DNA of 64,000 nt. Origin: Drechslerella dactyloides. Lineage: Eukaryota; Ascomycota; Orbiliomycetes; Orbiliales; Orbiliaceae. Below the pieces are notes generated by a model, which had not been told where the DNA came from, did not search any database, and saw nothing but the letters and a program-made list of their open reading frames with translations. Positions 21,974-32,000 of the stretch are shown here, piece after piece. The stretch covers positions 248,001-312,000 of the forward strand of contig JAGTWJ010000013.1 in NCBI GenBank assembly GCA_020064725.1. Reading direction: 5' to 3'. Position 1 is the first letter of the stretch, and each line of letters begins with the position of its first letter. The translations under genes and the position numbers were made by a program.

Positions 21974-23680
21974 ACCTACGCGCCCACCACTCCTCCTATA
22001 CCTTATACCTCCACAACCACCGCAATGCCTGCCTCTACGACCGAATCCAGAGTTCTTCTAGCTATTGAAGCTATGAAAAAAGACCAAGAATTAAGTATTC
22101 GAGCTGCTGCTAAGCATTATGATGTCCCTTATACCACCTTAGTCTGCCGATATAATGGCCGCTCTTCACGATGCGACAGCATCCCTAAATCGCGAAACCT
22201 TACAAAATTGGAGGAGGATGCCATTGTTCAATATATACTTGAGCTATGTGCGCGGTCTTTTCATCCTAGGCTGGGTAGTGTGGAAGATATGGCCAACCAG
22301 CTGCTGCTGGCGCGTAGCGACGATAGTACGCGACGCGTCGGTAAGAGATGGGCTGGTAACTTTGTCAAACGCCGCCCAGAGCTACAGACGCGTCTGTCCA
22401 GGAAGTACGACTACCAGCGAGCGAAATGCGAAGATCCTGTACTTATCAGCAAGTGGTTTCAGCTAATAGAGGCTGTAAAGACCAAGTACGGCATCGCGGA
22501 CAATGACATCTACAACTTCGACGAGACTGGCTTCGCAATGGGCATAATATCTACAACTACTGTTGTTACAGGTGCTGAAACACGCGATAAAGCTAAGCTG
22601 GCGCAGCCTGGGAATCGCGAGTGGGCAACAGTTATCCAGGGGATAGGCGCAGAAGGTTGGGCAGTGCCGCCATTTATTGTCCTCGCTGGGCAACACCACT
22701 TAGCTAGCTGGTATACAGCGACAAAGCTACCAGCGGATTGGGTTATTGCGCTTTCTGATAACGGCTGGACGACGAACGAGCTCGCTCTACAGTGGCTAAA
22801 GCACTTCGACAAGTTTACAGCGCGGCGCTGCATTTCGGACTACCGGCTATTAGTCCTAGATGGTCACGAAAGCCACCACTCTGTTGCCTTTGAGCTATAC
22901 TGCCAGGAGCATAAGATTGTCACAATCTGCATGCCGCCGCATTCATCGCATATCCTCCAGCCACTGGATATTGGCTGCTTTGGGCCATTAAAGCAGGCGT
23001 ATAGCCATGAGGTGGAGAGCTTGGTGCGCGCGTACGTTAACCATATCTCTAAGCTGGAGTTTCTCACCGGGTTCCACAAGGCGTTTACTGCTGCAATAAC
23101 ACCTAAAAACATACGCAGCAGCTTTGCTGGAGCTGGCATTGTACCTTATAACCCTGACAAAGTTTTATCAAAGCTGGATATACAGTTGCCAGCAGCTACT
23201 CCAGCGAATTCACGTCCAGGCACTGCGAATGCGGCAGCTACCTGGACTACAAAAACACCATTAAACCCATCAGAGGCTAGCCTACAAGCAGGCCTGATCA
23301 AAAACCAGATTACCCAGTACCAGAATAGCTCTCCTACATTACTGCTAGCAGCTGTGGACCAGCTGTCTAAAGGGACACAGACTATAATGCATCAATTGGC
23401 ACTTATACGTGCAGAGAACACAACACTGCGCTCTGCTAATGAAGCATTAAGTAAACGGCGGCGGGCAAAAAGACAGCGTATACAGCATGGAGGCATGCTC
23501 ACCATACACCAGGCAGGTGATATACTGGACCAAGACACCATAGGTAGGCAGCATAAGCAGGTAGAGCCAAAAAACTGTCAGGACAACATGCAGCCAGGAG
23601 GGGGCTCTGGAAGGGTATTGCGCTGCAGTCAATGCGGTAGAGCTGGGCATAATATTCGAACATGTCAAGAGGCATCTTAA
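21929..23680 (+). CDS. Fot1/pogo-type DD35D transposase with C-terminal zinc knuckle
   Basis: This 583-residue enzyme would cut and paste its element. In order: a pogo/psq-like helix-turn-helix (about 41-75), a CENP-B/Tc5-type DNA-binding region (about 88-160), and a DDE_1 catalytic domain. The acidic triad is D198 (NFDETG), D311 (LVLDGHESH) and D347 (LQPLDIG), with 35 residues between the last two. A coiled-coil-like stretch (about 470-508), a basic KRRRAKRQR nuclear-signal candidate (509-517) and a CCHC knuckle, CSQCGRAGHNIRTC (566-579), follow. The first ATG lies in the TIR. Met33 (22025) is the likelier start, because ATG is kept there in families whose TIR lacks the first ATG. No intron is needed. 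Confidence 0.95.
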   Translation: MISERIRQASGSPHHTYAPTTPPIPYTSTTTAMPASTTESRVLLAIEAMKKDQELSIRAAAKHYDVPYTTLVCRYNGRSSRCDSIPKSRNLTKLEEDAIVQYILELCARSFHPRLGSVEDMANQLLLARSDDSTRRVGKRWAGNFVKRRPELQTRLSRKYDYQRAKCEDPVLISKWFQLIEAVKTKYGIADNDIYNFDETGFAMGIISTTTVVTGAETRDKAKLAQPGNREWATVIQGIGAEGWAVPPFIVLAGQHHLASWYTATKLPADWVIALSDNGWTTNELALQWLKHFDKFTARRCISDYRLLVLDGHESHHSVAFELYCQEHKIVTICMPPHSSHILQPLDIGCFGPLKQAYSHEVESLVRAYVNHISKLEFLTGFHKAFTAAITPKNIRSSFAGAGIVPYNPDKVLSKLDIQLPAATPANSRPGTANAAATWTTKTPLNPSEASLQAGLIKNQITQYQNSSPTLLLAAVDQLSKGTQTIMHQLALIRAENTTLRSANEALSKRRRAKRQRIQHGGMLTIHQAGDILDQDTIGRQHKQVEPKNCQDNMQPGGGSGRVLRCSQCGRAGHNIRTCQEAS

Positions 23681-23763
23681 GCATGTAAATAAGCTATTTA
23701 GTATGTATCTAGCCCAAAGCTATAGTATTGTGGTGGTGAAATCAGTATTTTCGTTGAGATGGG

Positions 23764-23814
23764 GTGGTGAGGTGATCCGCTCGCTTGTCTGATCCGTTCG
23801 CTTATCATTGACGT
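23764..23814 (-). repeat. right TIR of the intact Fot1 element
   Basis: Perfect inverted copy of 21923-21973, ending TTGACGT and followed by the duplicated TA. It lies 83 bp beyond the transposase stop. Confidence 0.93.
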
Positions 23815-24598
23815 TATATTAATTATATCTCTAAGCTAAAGTTTTTTACTAGATTCTATAAAACATTTACTACTACAATAATATCTAAAAATATATATAG
23901 TAGCTTTACTAGAACTAGTATTATATTTTATAACTTTAATAGAATTTTATTAAAGCTAGATATATAGTTACTAGTAGCTATTTTAGCAAATTCATATTTA
24001 GATACTATAAATATAGTAGCTACTTGGACTATAAAAATATTATTAAACTTATTAGAAATTAGCCTATAAGTAAGCTTAATTAAAAACTAGATTATTTAAT
24101 ATCAGAATAGTTCTCCTATATTACTACTAGTAGCTATAGACCAGTTATTTAAAAAAATACAGACTATAATATATTAATTAATATTTATATATACAGAGAA
24201 CATAATACTATACTCTATTAATAAAGTATTAAATAAACAGCAATAGATAAAAAAATAATATATATAATATAAAGATATACTCACCATATACTAAATAAAT
24301 AATATACTAGATTAAAATACTATAAATAAGTAATATAAATAGATAAAACCAAAAAACTATTAGAACAATATATAATTAAAAGAAAGCTCTAAAAAAATAT
24401 TATACTATAATTAATACAATAACACTGGACATAATATTTAAATATATTAAAAAATATCTTAAATATATAAATAAGCTATTTAATATATATCTAACCCAAA
24501 GCTATAATATTATGATAATAAAATCAATATTTTCATTAAAATGGGGTGGTAAGGTGATCTGCTCGCTTGTCTGATCCGTTCGCTTATCATTGACGTTA

Positions 24599-24910
24599 TT
24601 CTTTATGTTAATATTTAGAATAATAAAACTAAAAAAACTAATTACTCTGTTAAAGAGATAGGTAGCTTTATACTAATAGAGTCTAGCCTTCTAGAAGCCT
24701 TTTGGGTAAAAGCTCTAAGAATAGCTGTTTACATTTTAAACAGATGCTCTATAAATTATTAAAATTTATCTAGTATAGATAGTTTATATAGAATATATAT
24801 AAATTTTTTAATATATATTATCTTTTAAAGCTTTAATTCATCCAAGAACATAAGTATAGGTAGTTTTATATATAAAATGCCTCTATCTCTTTAAAATTAA
24901 GTGCCTTTTA
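24599..24910 (+). pseudogene. Ty1/copia integrase remnant, second part
   Basis: After the nested Fot1 pair, the frame gives LLEAFWVKALRIAVYILNRCS, the copia integrase C-terminal block that normally reads FWAEA...AVYI-NRSP. Continuity with 20340-20808 across a TA duplication shows that the Fot1 element inserted into an existing copia copy. Reverse transcriptase was not found further downstream. Confidence 0.75.
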
Positions 24911-25328
24911 CCTATAAATACTATTTATATATTCTTCCCCTGTATACACTAGACACTCATGGACCTCAACTCTCTATATTCTAAAATCCTGAAATAAGAT
25001 TTTATAATATTCCCTATCCTAATAAATATAAATATAGCCCCTTTTTTTCCTTTTTTTTCCCTTACCTCTGCCTTCTTTTTTTCTTAAACATATCCTTAAA
25101 ATAAAAATACTTTACATAATAATAATAAATTTTATATATTGTATTAATTATAAAGTAAGTTTAGATTATATCTGAATATTTACTTTGGTAGTAAAGATAT
25201 TAATAGTTAAATAATATATAGATATGAATCTATTGTAGACTATAGAGCTACAAACCGTCACTTACTGGGGGAAAGGAAGGAAGAGGGATATGCTCAATAT
25301 ATTGATGTGATATATATATAAGTTAACG
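24911..25328. other. AT-rich tract with a pyrimidine run at 25036-25087
   Basis: It contains a long C/T-only run on the plus strand and otherwise no motif. It may be the mutated remainder of the copia element, but reverse transcriptase blocks were not found. Confidence 0.4.
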
Positions 25329-25751
25329 TAAAACACAAGCGACCGGATCACCCAAGCGACCGGATCACACCACAGTCAAACACCCCACCAAAAACCTTTT
25401 ATTTAATATCTTAATAAATATTTATTATAAAATTATAAAAAAAATATTTTAAGATAATTAGTATTTTAGATAATTTTATTATTATTTTTTTAATTTTTTA
25501 ATATTAATATTAAATTAATAATAATTATTTTAAATATTAAAAAAAAAAACACATTTTTTAGGGTTTGATTATAAATATCTAAATAATTTACGAACGAAAA
25601 TCTCTAAAAATTAAAAATCTAATAAATAGTTATAAAATCTAGACCTGTGTAAAGCTACTATTTATAATATTAAAAATTAAGTTGTAAAAAGGCTGCTAAA
25701 GCTGGCACAACACACCCAACTAATTTTTTAAAATATTATATATAAAAATTG
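25329..25751 (+). mobile_element. single arm of a foldback-like element, Fot1-type end
   Basis: It starts ACGTAAAACACAAGCG after a TA and carries the tandem pair AAGCGACCGGATCACCC / AAGCGACCGGATCACAC. It then follows the arms of the elements at 54378 and 59261: the ACCAAAAACCTTT block, the TTTACGAACGAAAATC block, the TCTAGACCTGT block and the GCTGGCACAACACAC block. The second arm is missing; the LTR at 25752 begins where the arm ends. Its iteron bases differ from those of the other two foldbacks. Confidence 0.7.
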
Positions 25752-26415
25752 TTACACTTCGGCCCAGGACCAGGTCAAACGCACTTCACTCTGAAATCCC
25801 TAACTCTCAATCACTATCATACGGGGTTCTTAATAGAGGGAGATAAATATATATCAAGTACAATAGTAACTATATAATAGAGTATATAACAACAATAGTA
25901 AATAGACTAGCTATTAAGATACTATGGTTTAGGCGTTGACCAATGATCCCCAAGAGAAAGTCATCAGTCAACCAGTGAAGTAGGCTGGTTAAATACATGG
26001 TGTCTGATACATAGAACAGTAGAGATGTGTTGATGTGTTGTGCTCCTTGCTCCTGGGTGTCGCTTGCTCCCTGCTCCTGGGTGTTGCTTGCTCCCTGCTT
26101 TTGGGTGTTGCTTGCTCCTTGCTTCTGATTTCCTGAAATCGGGAGCAGGAAGTATATCATGTGTTATGAGTCATCGTGATGGTCCCCACACCAGGAGAAA
26201 GACAATGGAAATTATATTTCTGTGTGGTGGTGCGTTTTTTGTGGTCTCGGGTTCTGTGTAAGGTAAATTTATATAGATATGCTTTTTGTATAGTAGTCCA
26301 ATTTATAAGGTGTATGTATGAGTATGCCATTACTTCGCGTATTGTGTGGAAGGGTGTCTGTATGGGAACTAGGTCTGTACAGGTTATTCGGGTGCTGCGC
26401 TGTTATCCCATAACA
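25752..26415 (-). repeat. solo LTR of the gypsy family (about 664 bp), weakly mutated
   Basis: Ends are TGTTACACTTCGG at 25752 and the complement of TGTTATGGGATAACAG at 26415. It is the inverse of the LTR at 5361-6043 over its entire length and keeps far more C and G. No gypsy internal sequence adjoins either side, so it is a solo LTR. Unlike the 5361 copy, it contains a 24-bp tandem repeat. No clear target duplication was found. Confidence 0.75.
26042..26127 (+). repeat. 24-bp tandem repeat inside the solo LTR
   Basis: Three full units and one partial unit of a 24-bp sequence (unit starts GCTCCTTGCTCCTGGGTG) follow each other. Because 24 is divisible by three, the minus strand stays open across them and would encode an eight-residue repeat (QEQGASNT-like). 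I regard that frame as incidental, since it lies in an LTR. Confidence 0.85.
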
Positions 26416-29400
26416 AATAGTAAGATAGATAGTATAATACAGTATACAGTTAATTCTGACAAACCCAGCTTTATCAAGCAAAAGGACTGGTAATATAACA
26501 CACAGAATATATAATAAGATAATACAGAAAATATCTAATTTATATATTAATAATAATAGAGCTTAGTTTACAAAACTAGTATATACTAATATCTGAGTTT
26601 ATTTAGAGAGTACTATACCACAAATTAAATCTTAGATATTAAATTTGTACATAACTAAATTAATATAATTATAATATATATTAGTTATAGTTAATCTGTG
26701 AATATTTAATTATATTATTAAATAACATTATTCTAGTAAAGAAGATGGCCACATAATATTATAATTAATAGTAAAAATAAGAAATTAAATATTTATTTAT
26801 ATCTAGATATATATATATATACTTTTACTTTATATATCTTTCTCTTTTGATACCCACTAGGTTATATAAGATAGACTCCATCTTAGTTCAGATAAATATA
26901 TATTTCTAAGACTCTAACAGTATATATTTACCCAATTTAAGTCAGTTAATAATATCTATATATATATAACTTAAGTATATATATATATGTATATAAATAT
27001 CTAGAGCTATTAGTCTAGTACTAGAAAAAACTTACCTAATCCTTATATACTATATTTCTAGATAAAATAGATATTATTATTTTATATTTATTTAGGACTG
27101 GTCAAATAGTGGTATAGTAACTTTATGGTTAAAATTTATAATAATAATTTTTTTAAATAAACTACTTTATAATACTAGACAGCTGATAAGATTAAAAGCT
27201 CTTATATTAATTACTTATTCAAAGATTTAATCAATAATAAAATAAGATCCTATATCTAAGCTTCTTTTAATTACTAAATTAATCATCCAGACTAGCTTCA
27301 TATTATTAAAAAGATAAATTTAAAAAATTAGAAAGTTTACAATATTAATTAGGTTATCTAAGATTAAGACAAACTTATAAATAGAATAATCATATATATG
27401 ACTATCTAATATAGAAGTAAGTACAAGTATTATACTAAAAAACTCTATTATAAACAAAATCTAAATTATATACTAGTTAATAGTGACCCCATATTTTAAT
27501 AATATTATCTAGTTATTTAGGTTAATTTTATATAAAAGCTTGGTTTTCTGAAGCTGTTTATTATTACAACCACATACATACATCTTTATTATAGGGTATA
27601 AAAAATAAATATATCTTATAATACTCCCCAACATAAAACTTATATTATTGGGTAGCTTTTAGACTAACTAGGCTATTATTATTATTAGAGATATAAAGTT
27701 GAGTATAGTTCTATTATAAACCATAGAATATTAGTTTAGTATATTCAACTATATATAGAAATTATAAACATTATGATCTAATATCAATAACAAAATTATA
27801 AAAGATAAAGTGGATACAAATATACCCCTATAAGTTATAATAATATAATAAAAAACAGTTGATAGATTATAGGATTTCTATATTAAAAATAATTATTGAT
27901 AATTAAAGAGATATAACTTTTATATATAGATAAACTTTACCTCTACTACTATAAGTTTTTCTAATTATTATAAGATTAACCAAAATATACTAAATCTTGT
28001 TGGTCTTTTTTAAGTCCTAGTATTAAAAGTATATACTGACTTGGTTAGGCTATAACTACAATAGCACTAGCACTCTTAGACCAGTCTCTAACAACTATAT
28101 AGTTATTGTAAATATTGTTATTAGGTTTATCTTAAGACTATATATAAAACCTTTTTTAATATATCTAGATTATAAAGTATTCTGCAGATATATATAATAC
28201 TATGACCTTATCAACCCAATTAGTTTGGAACTATATAATAAAGTAGAGAGAAATAACCATATAACTAACAAACCTATCAGTTAAATATAATAGTTTATTT
28301 AGGTGATAAGAAAACATAAACAATATAATATTAATATAGCCCTAAATTTTGATCCAGCTAATTATATAAATATTTATAATTATTTTAATAGGCTGAGTAA
28401 TAGTATTATTACATATTTTAGATTTCTTAATAAAAAAGTAAGTATTATATATAGATAATAGAACAATATAAGTAGTACTATGAATTATAATCTAGGGTAT
28501 TAATGCTCACCATCTAATAATATAAATATAATGTTTTTAATGGGGTATGGAGAATCCATAGCCATATAATACTCTTATCATAAATCTACTTTGAGTATAT
28601 TTTATAAAAGTAAAAATTACCTTAAATATAATAAATAAGAAGAATAATAGACTAAAAAAAAACCCCTACTAATTATTTTATTTAGATTTCTGATAATTAA
28701 TATCTGAAGATATAAGAAAATTAGTTAATCTTATTATATATAACTAGATTCAACAGCTAGTTAGCAGGCTTGTAAGTATAAATAATAAAGATATAATTTA
28801 AACCATAATAATAATATTTAAAATAATATAGACTAGTTGGAATGAAGTAAAATAGTTGTAGATGAGTAGTTTAATAAGAAGTATTTCTAAAATTATATTA
28901 AAAAAGGTATTGATATACCTTTAGACTAATAAGTATAGACAACCAGACATTCTTAAAAAATATTATAATATTATTCTTATCAAACAGATCATATCACAAA
29001 TCAATAATATAACCACAAGAATAATATTAATTATAAAAATAATTAAAAAGCTTAAATCCATCTTAAAAAAAATAATAATCCAAATATTATTTATAAATTA
29101 GTAATAGATGTGATAAATAAATCAAAAAAATACTACAGCTAGAAGCTATCTTTTAAAAACACATCTCTTATATATATATATATATATATCTATCTCTCTT
29201 TATATTTAAATATTATAGATTATATATATATATAGTTACTTATATAATAGGAATTATAAAAGGACATATAACCTTAATAATACAAAAATAATATAGTTTA
29301 AATTTAACTAAATATATCTCTATACTTAGATCTCTTAAGTTATATTCTATATTTATTATAAAAACCTTAAACTTCTTCAAGTATACTACTATAAACTCTT

Positions 29401-31500
29401 ATTAAACATTAGCTAAGAATATATTAATATACAGATATATTAAATCTTTATAATTATTAATAAACTGGCTATTATCACAGATTATTTAAATTGAAACCAA
29501 TAAAATACAAACAATAATAAAAAAATATATTAATAACTCTAAGCTTAGGTTTAAGCAAACAATCATAATAGATAATAAAATATACAATAAAAGATAATTA
29601 TATTAAAATAATTTAAGACTCAAAGCATATACTACCATATAAAACATATATATAATTAATCTAGATTTTAATCCTAATTAAATACTAGTATCATAAATAA
29701 ATAGTTATAATATAAGATAAAAAATATACTACTTATATTTTTTAATATCTAGTATTCTCTTGGTCCTACCCAACCTATATTATAATATAATTTCTCTATT
29801 TAAATATAGTAGCTAAAAACTGATTTCTAAACCATACTTTTTAGAATTAATATTAAAAGTACTTTTTTTTTTTTTACCTCTTACCTTCTTTTTCTTTTAT
29901 CTTTATAGTAATCTACTTAACTACCAATCTATTTCAACAACTATAACTAGTTTCTTTATATATCCCTTTATAAATTATTTAGAAAGTTATTATTATAAGT
30001 AGTATTTAACCTATTTTTAGTTAACTTTATTATATCTATAATTAATAAGCAAACCATAGAACTTATTTCTATATCCTTAAAATAATCAAATTCCTCAATA
30101 AATATCTTATATATTTCCTCAACTACATTATTTACTTAGTTTAGAAAATTTTTAATAAATAGATTAAGTTAAGATTATAAAATAGTTAATTTTATATATT
30201 TCTATTAAAAAATTAGTTTAATTAAAATATATATAATATATTTATAATTCTATAATTTAAAAGGGTTATATTTATAAAGCCTATATTAGCAGTATAAATT
30301 TATTATAATACTTAGCTTTAAACTCATTCATCTCATACTAAGTTAGCTAATCTAGGTAATATCCAGTCTTAATTTTATTTAAATTAATTTAGAAGTTAAA
30401 TCAACATATATAATATCTCTAAGTAATCTCATAAACCTCCAATTCCAAGATTTCTAACAAATTATCATAGTAATATATTTTTAAATATTTATATTTTCTT
30501 CACAACTATACTAAGATATATTCTATAAAAATCTATAATAATATTTACAAATTTAGATTTTTGTTTTCTTAATTAAAATATCTAAATATTTATAATCCTA
30601 TAAAGTTCTTAAAGTCATCTCAGTTTTTCATAATATAGTATATTTTATTTATATATATATAAATAAATAAGTTAAATATTTAGAATACCAGAAATAAATT
30701 TTAGAATATTATTAATTAAGTTGCTAGAAAAATTCCTTACATAATCTAAATTATAAAAACTTAAAAAATAAAATTATTAAAAATAAACTTTAAACTAATA
30801 ACTCCAAACTAATTAGAAATCTATATATCACTTTTATATTTATTATCATAGATACTATATAATAACAATACATATTTTTTATAGAGTATATAAAGACTTA
30901 AGATAATCTATTAATTATATAGATATATCTAAAGATTTTATTTAATACTAATAAAAGTAACTCCCTATTAATAATAAGATCTTAGTTTATGATATTTAGA
31001 TATTAGTAATTATTAATATTAAATAATATAGTAAAAATTGGACTTACTTTAAAACTTAAATTTATTGGTTTTAAATAATATTATTGTATTTATTAGGTAT
31101 AGTTTTTATATATATAAATTAATATAGTATAGTTAGAATTAAATCTATAATATAAGTTTTTAAATAATTATAATTTTTAATATATATATAATTAATAAAT
31201 ATTTAAATATATATGATTATATAATAGATAGAAAATAGAATAGTAAATATAGATTATTTCTAGTATAAATAAAGTATAAGTATAAGTATAAATATAAATT
31301 AAAAAATAGAAAGATATTGTATTAACTAATAATATTGGTTGTTTGTGTTACTCTTAGAGCTAGTTACTGTTTTTATATATATTATTATTATTATATAGTT
31401 TAGAATATTAGTTATAAGAAATATTCTTACTATTAGAAATAAAATATCCTAAATTATATATATAATAAAATAGCTATATATAAAAGTATTATATCTCTTT
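26416..31500. other. AT-rich RIP desert, no gene recognised
   Basis: About 5 kb of heavily mutated sequence with stops in all frames. Microsatellite-like TA runs occur near 26800, 26960 and 29170. A slightly better preserved stretch at 28480-28600 has no domain. I could not place the tract in a transposon family; dead LTR elements or LINEs are likely. Confidence 0.45.
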
Positions 31501-32000
31501 TAGCAATCATAAAGATTCTTACTAGATTCTTTTAGCTTGTAAAGTCAGATTCTTAATCACTACAACAGCATTTGTCTAGATATTTTTAGATTAATGTAAT
31601 AAAATCCTCTCTTTAACTAATAATTAAAGTATCTAGTATTAGCAACGTAGGCCAAGTTTATGGAATTCCAAATAGTACAAGGCCTCTCCTAGTCTTAACT
31701 AAAATAATATTATTCTAATTCAGCTCTCTTATCAATATTTTCTAGATATCCTATTATAAAATCTTATTTTATATTTTTTTTGATGTTTCTAAGCAAGAAC
31801 ACATCAATATTACTCAATTCCTTGATAGTTAGAATTGAGAACATAATAAAAAAATTAACAATATTAATTCCAATAAACTTCAGAAGATTTCTATATCTAG
31901 AATCTTGCTAATCTTTTAAACTAAAAGTAAGAAACCTAAACTAATACTTAAAGGAAAAGATCTATTAATCTTACAAAAAGGGAAGAAAGAATAGATAGTC
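31501..32000. other. moderately preserved stretch in the RIP desert
   Basis: This segment keeps more C and G than its surroundings (for example GCAACGTAGGCCAAG near 31642). No ORF longer than a few dozen codons and no motif was found. A tRNA-like patch near 31540 on the minus strand was considered and rejected. Confidence 0.3.

Larger units (their letters stand above)
21923..23814 (+). mobile_element. intact Fot1/pogo-type DNA transposon (1892 bp)
   Basis: The element has perfect 51-bp TIRs (21923-21973 and 23764-23814) and a TA target duplication at 21921-21922 and 23815-23816, as expected for the Tc1/mariner superfamily. It contains one open transposase gene and is free of RIP: CpA, CpG and GC-rich codons are abundant. 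It lies inside a RIP-destroyed sibling. It is the only candidate in the window able to supply transposase, and the dead siblings with the same TIR (starting at 48694, 53120 and 57125) could be mobilised by it if their ends work. Confidence 0.96.
20811..24596 (+). mobile_element. RIP-dead Fot1/pogo element, host of the intact copy
   Basis: TIRs begin ACGTCAATGATAAGCG at 20811 and end with the complement at 24596, flanked by TA at 20809-20810 and 24597-24598. The body matches the intact element at 21923-23814 throughout, with massive C-to-T and G-to-A change and many stops. Removing the inserted element and its TA duplication (1894 bp) leaves exactly 1892 bp, the length of the intact copy. The insertion point corresponds to the GCGCGTA position of the intact copy. 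The surviving ORF at 20817-21038 covers only the first 73 codons. Confidence 0.95.

Noticed and set aside
22155..23684. Several other frames of 60-107 codons overlapping the intact transposase
   Set aside because: They lie in other frames or on the other strand of a clearly coding region and have no domain; they are shadows of the transposase gene.
25870..26160. 96-codon minus-strand frame with an eight-residue repeat
   Set aside because: It lies wholly inside a solo LTR and stays open because of the 24-bp repeat; the corresponding region of the other LTR has no such frame.
31530..31600. tRNA-like patch on the minus strand (GTAGTGATTAAGAATCTG)
   Set aside because: It resembles a D-arm, but the anticodon and acceptor stems do not pair and there is no T-loop GTTC box.
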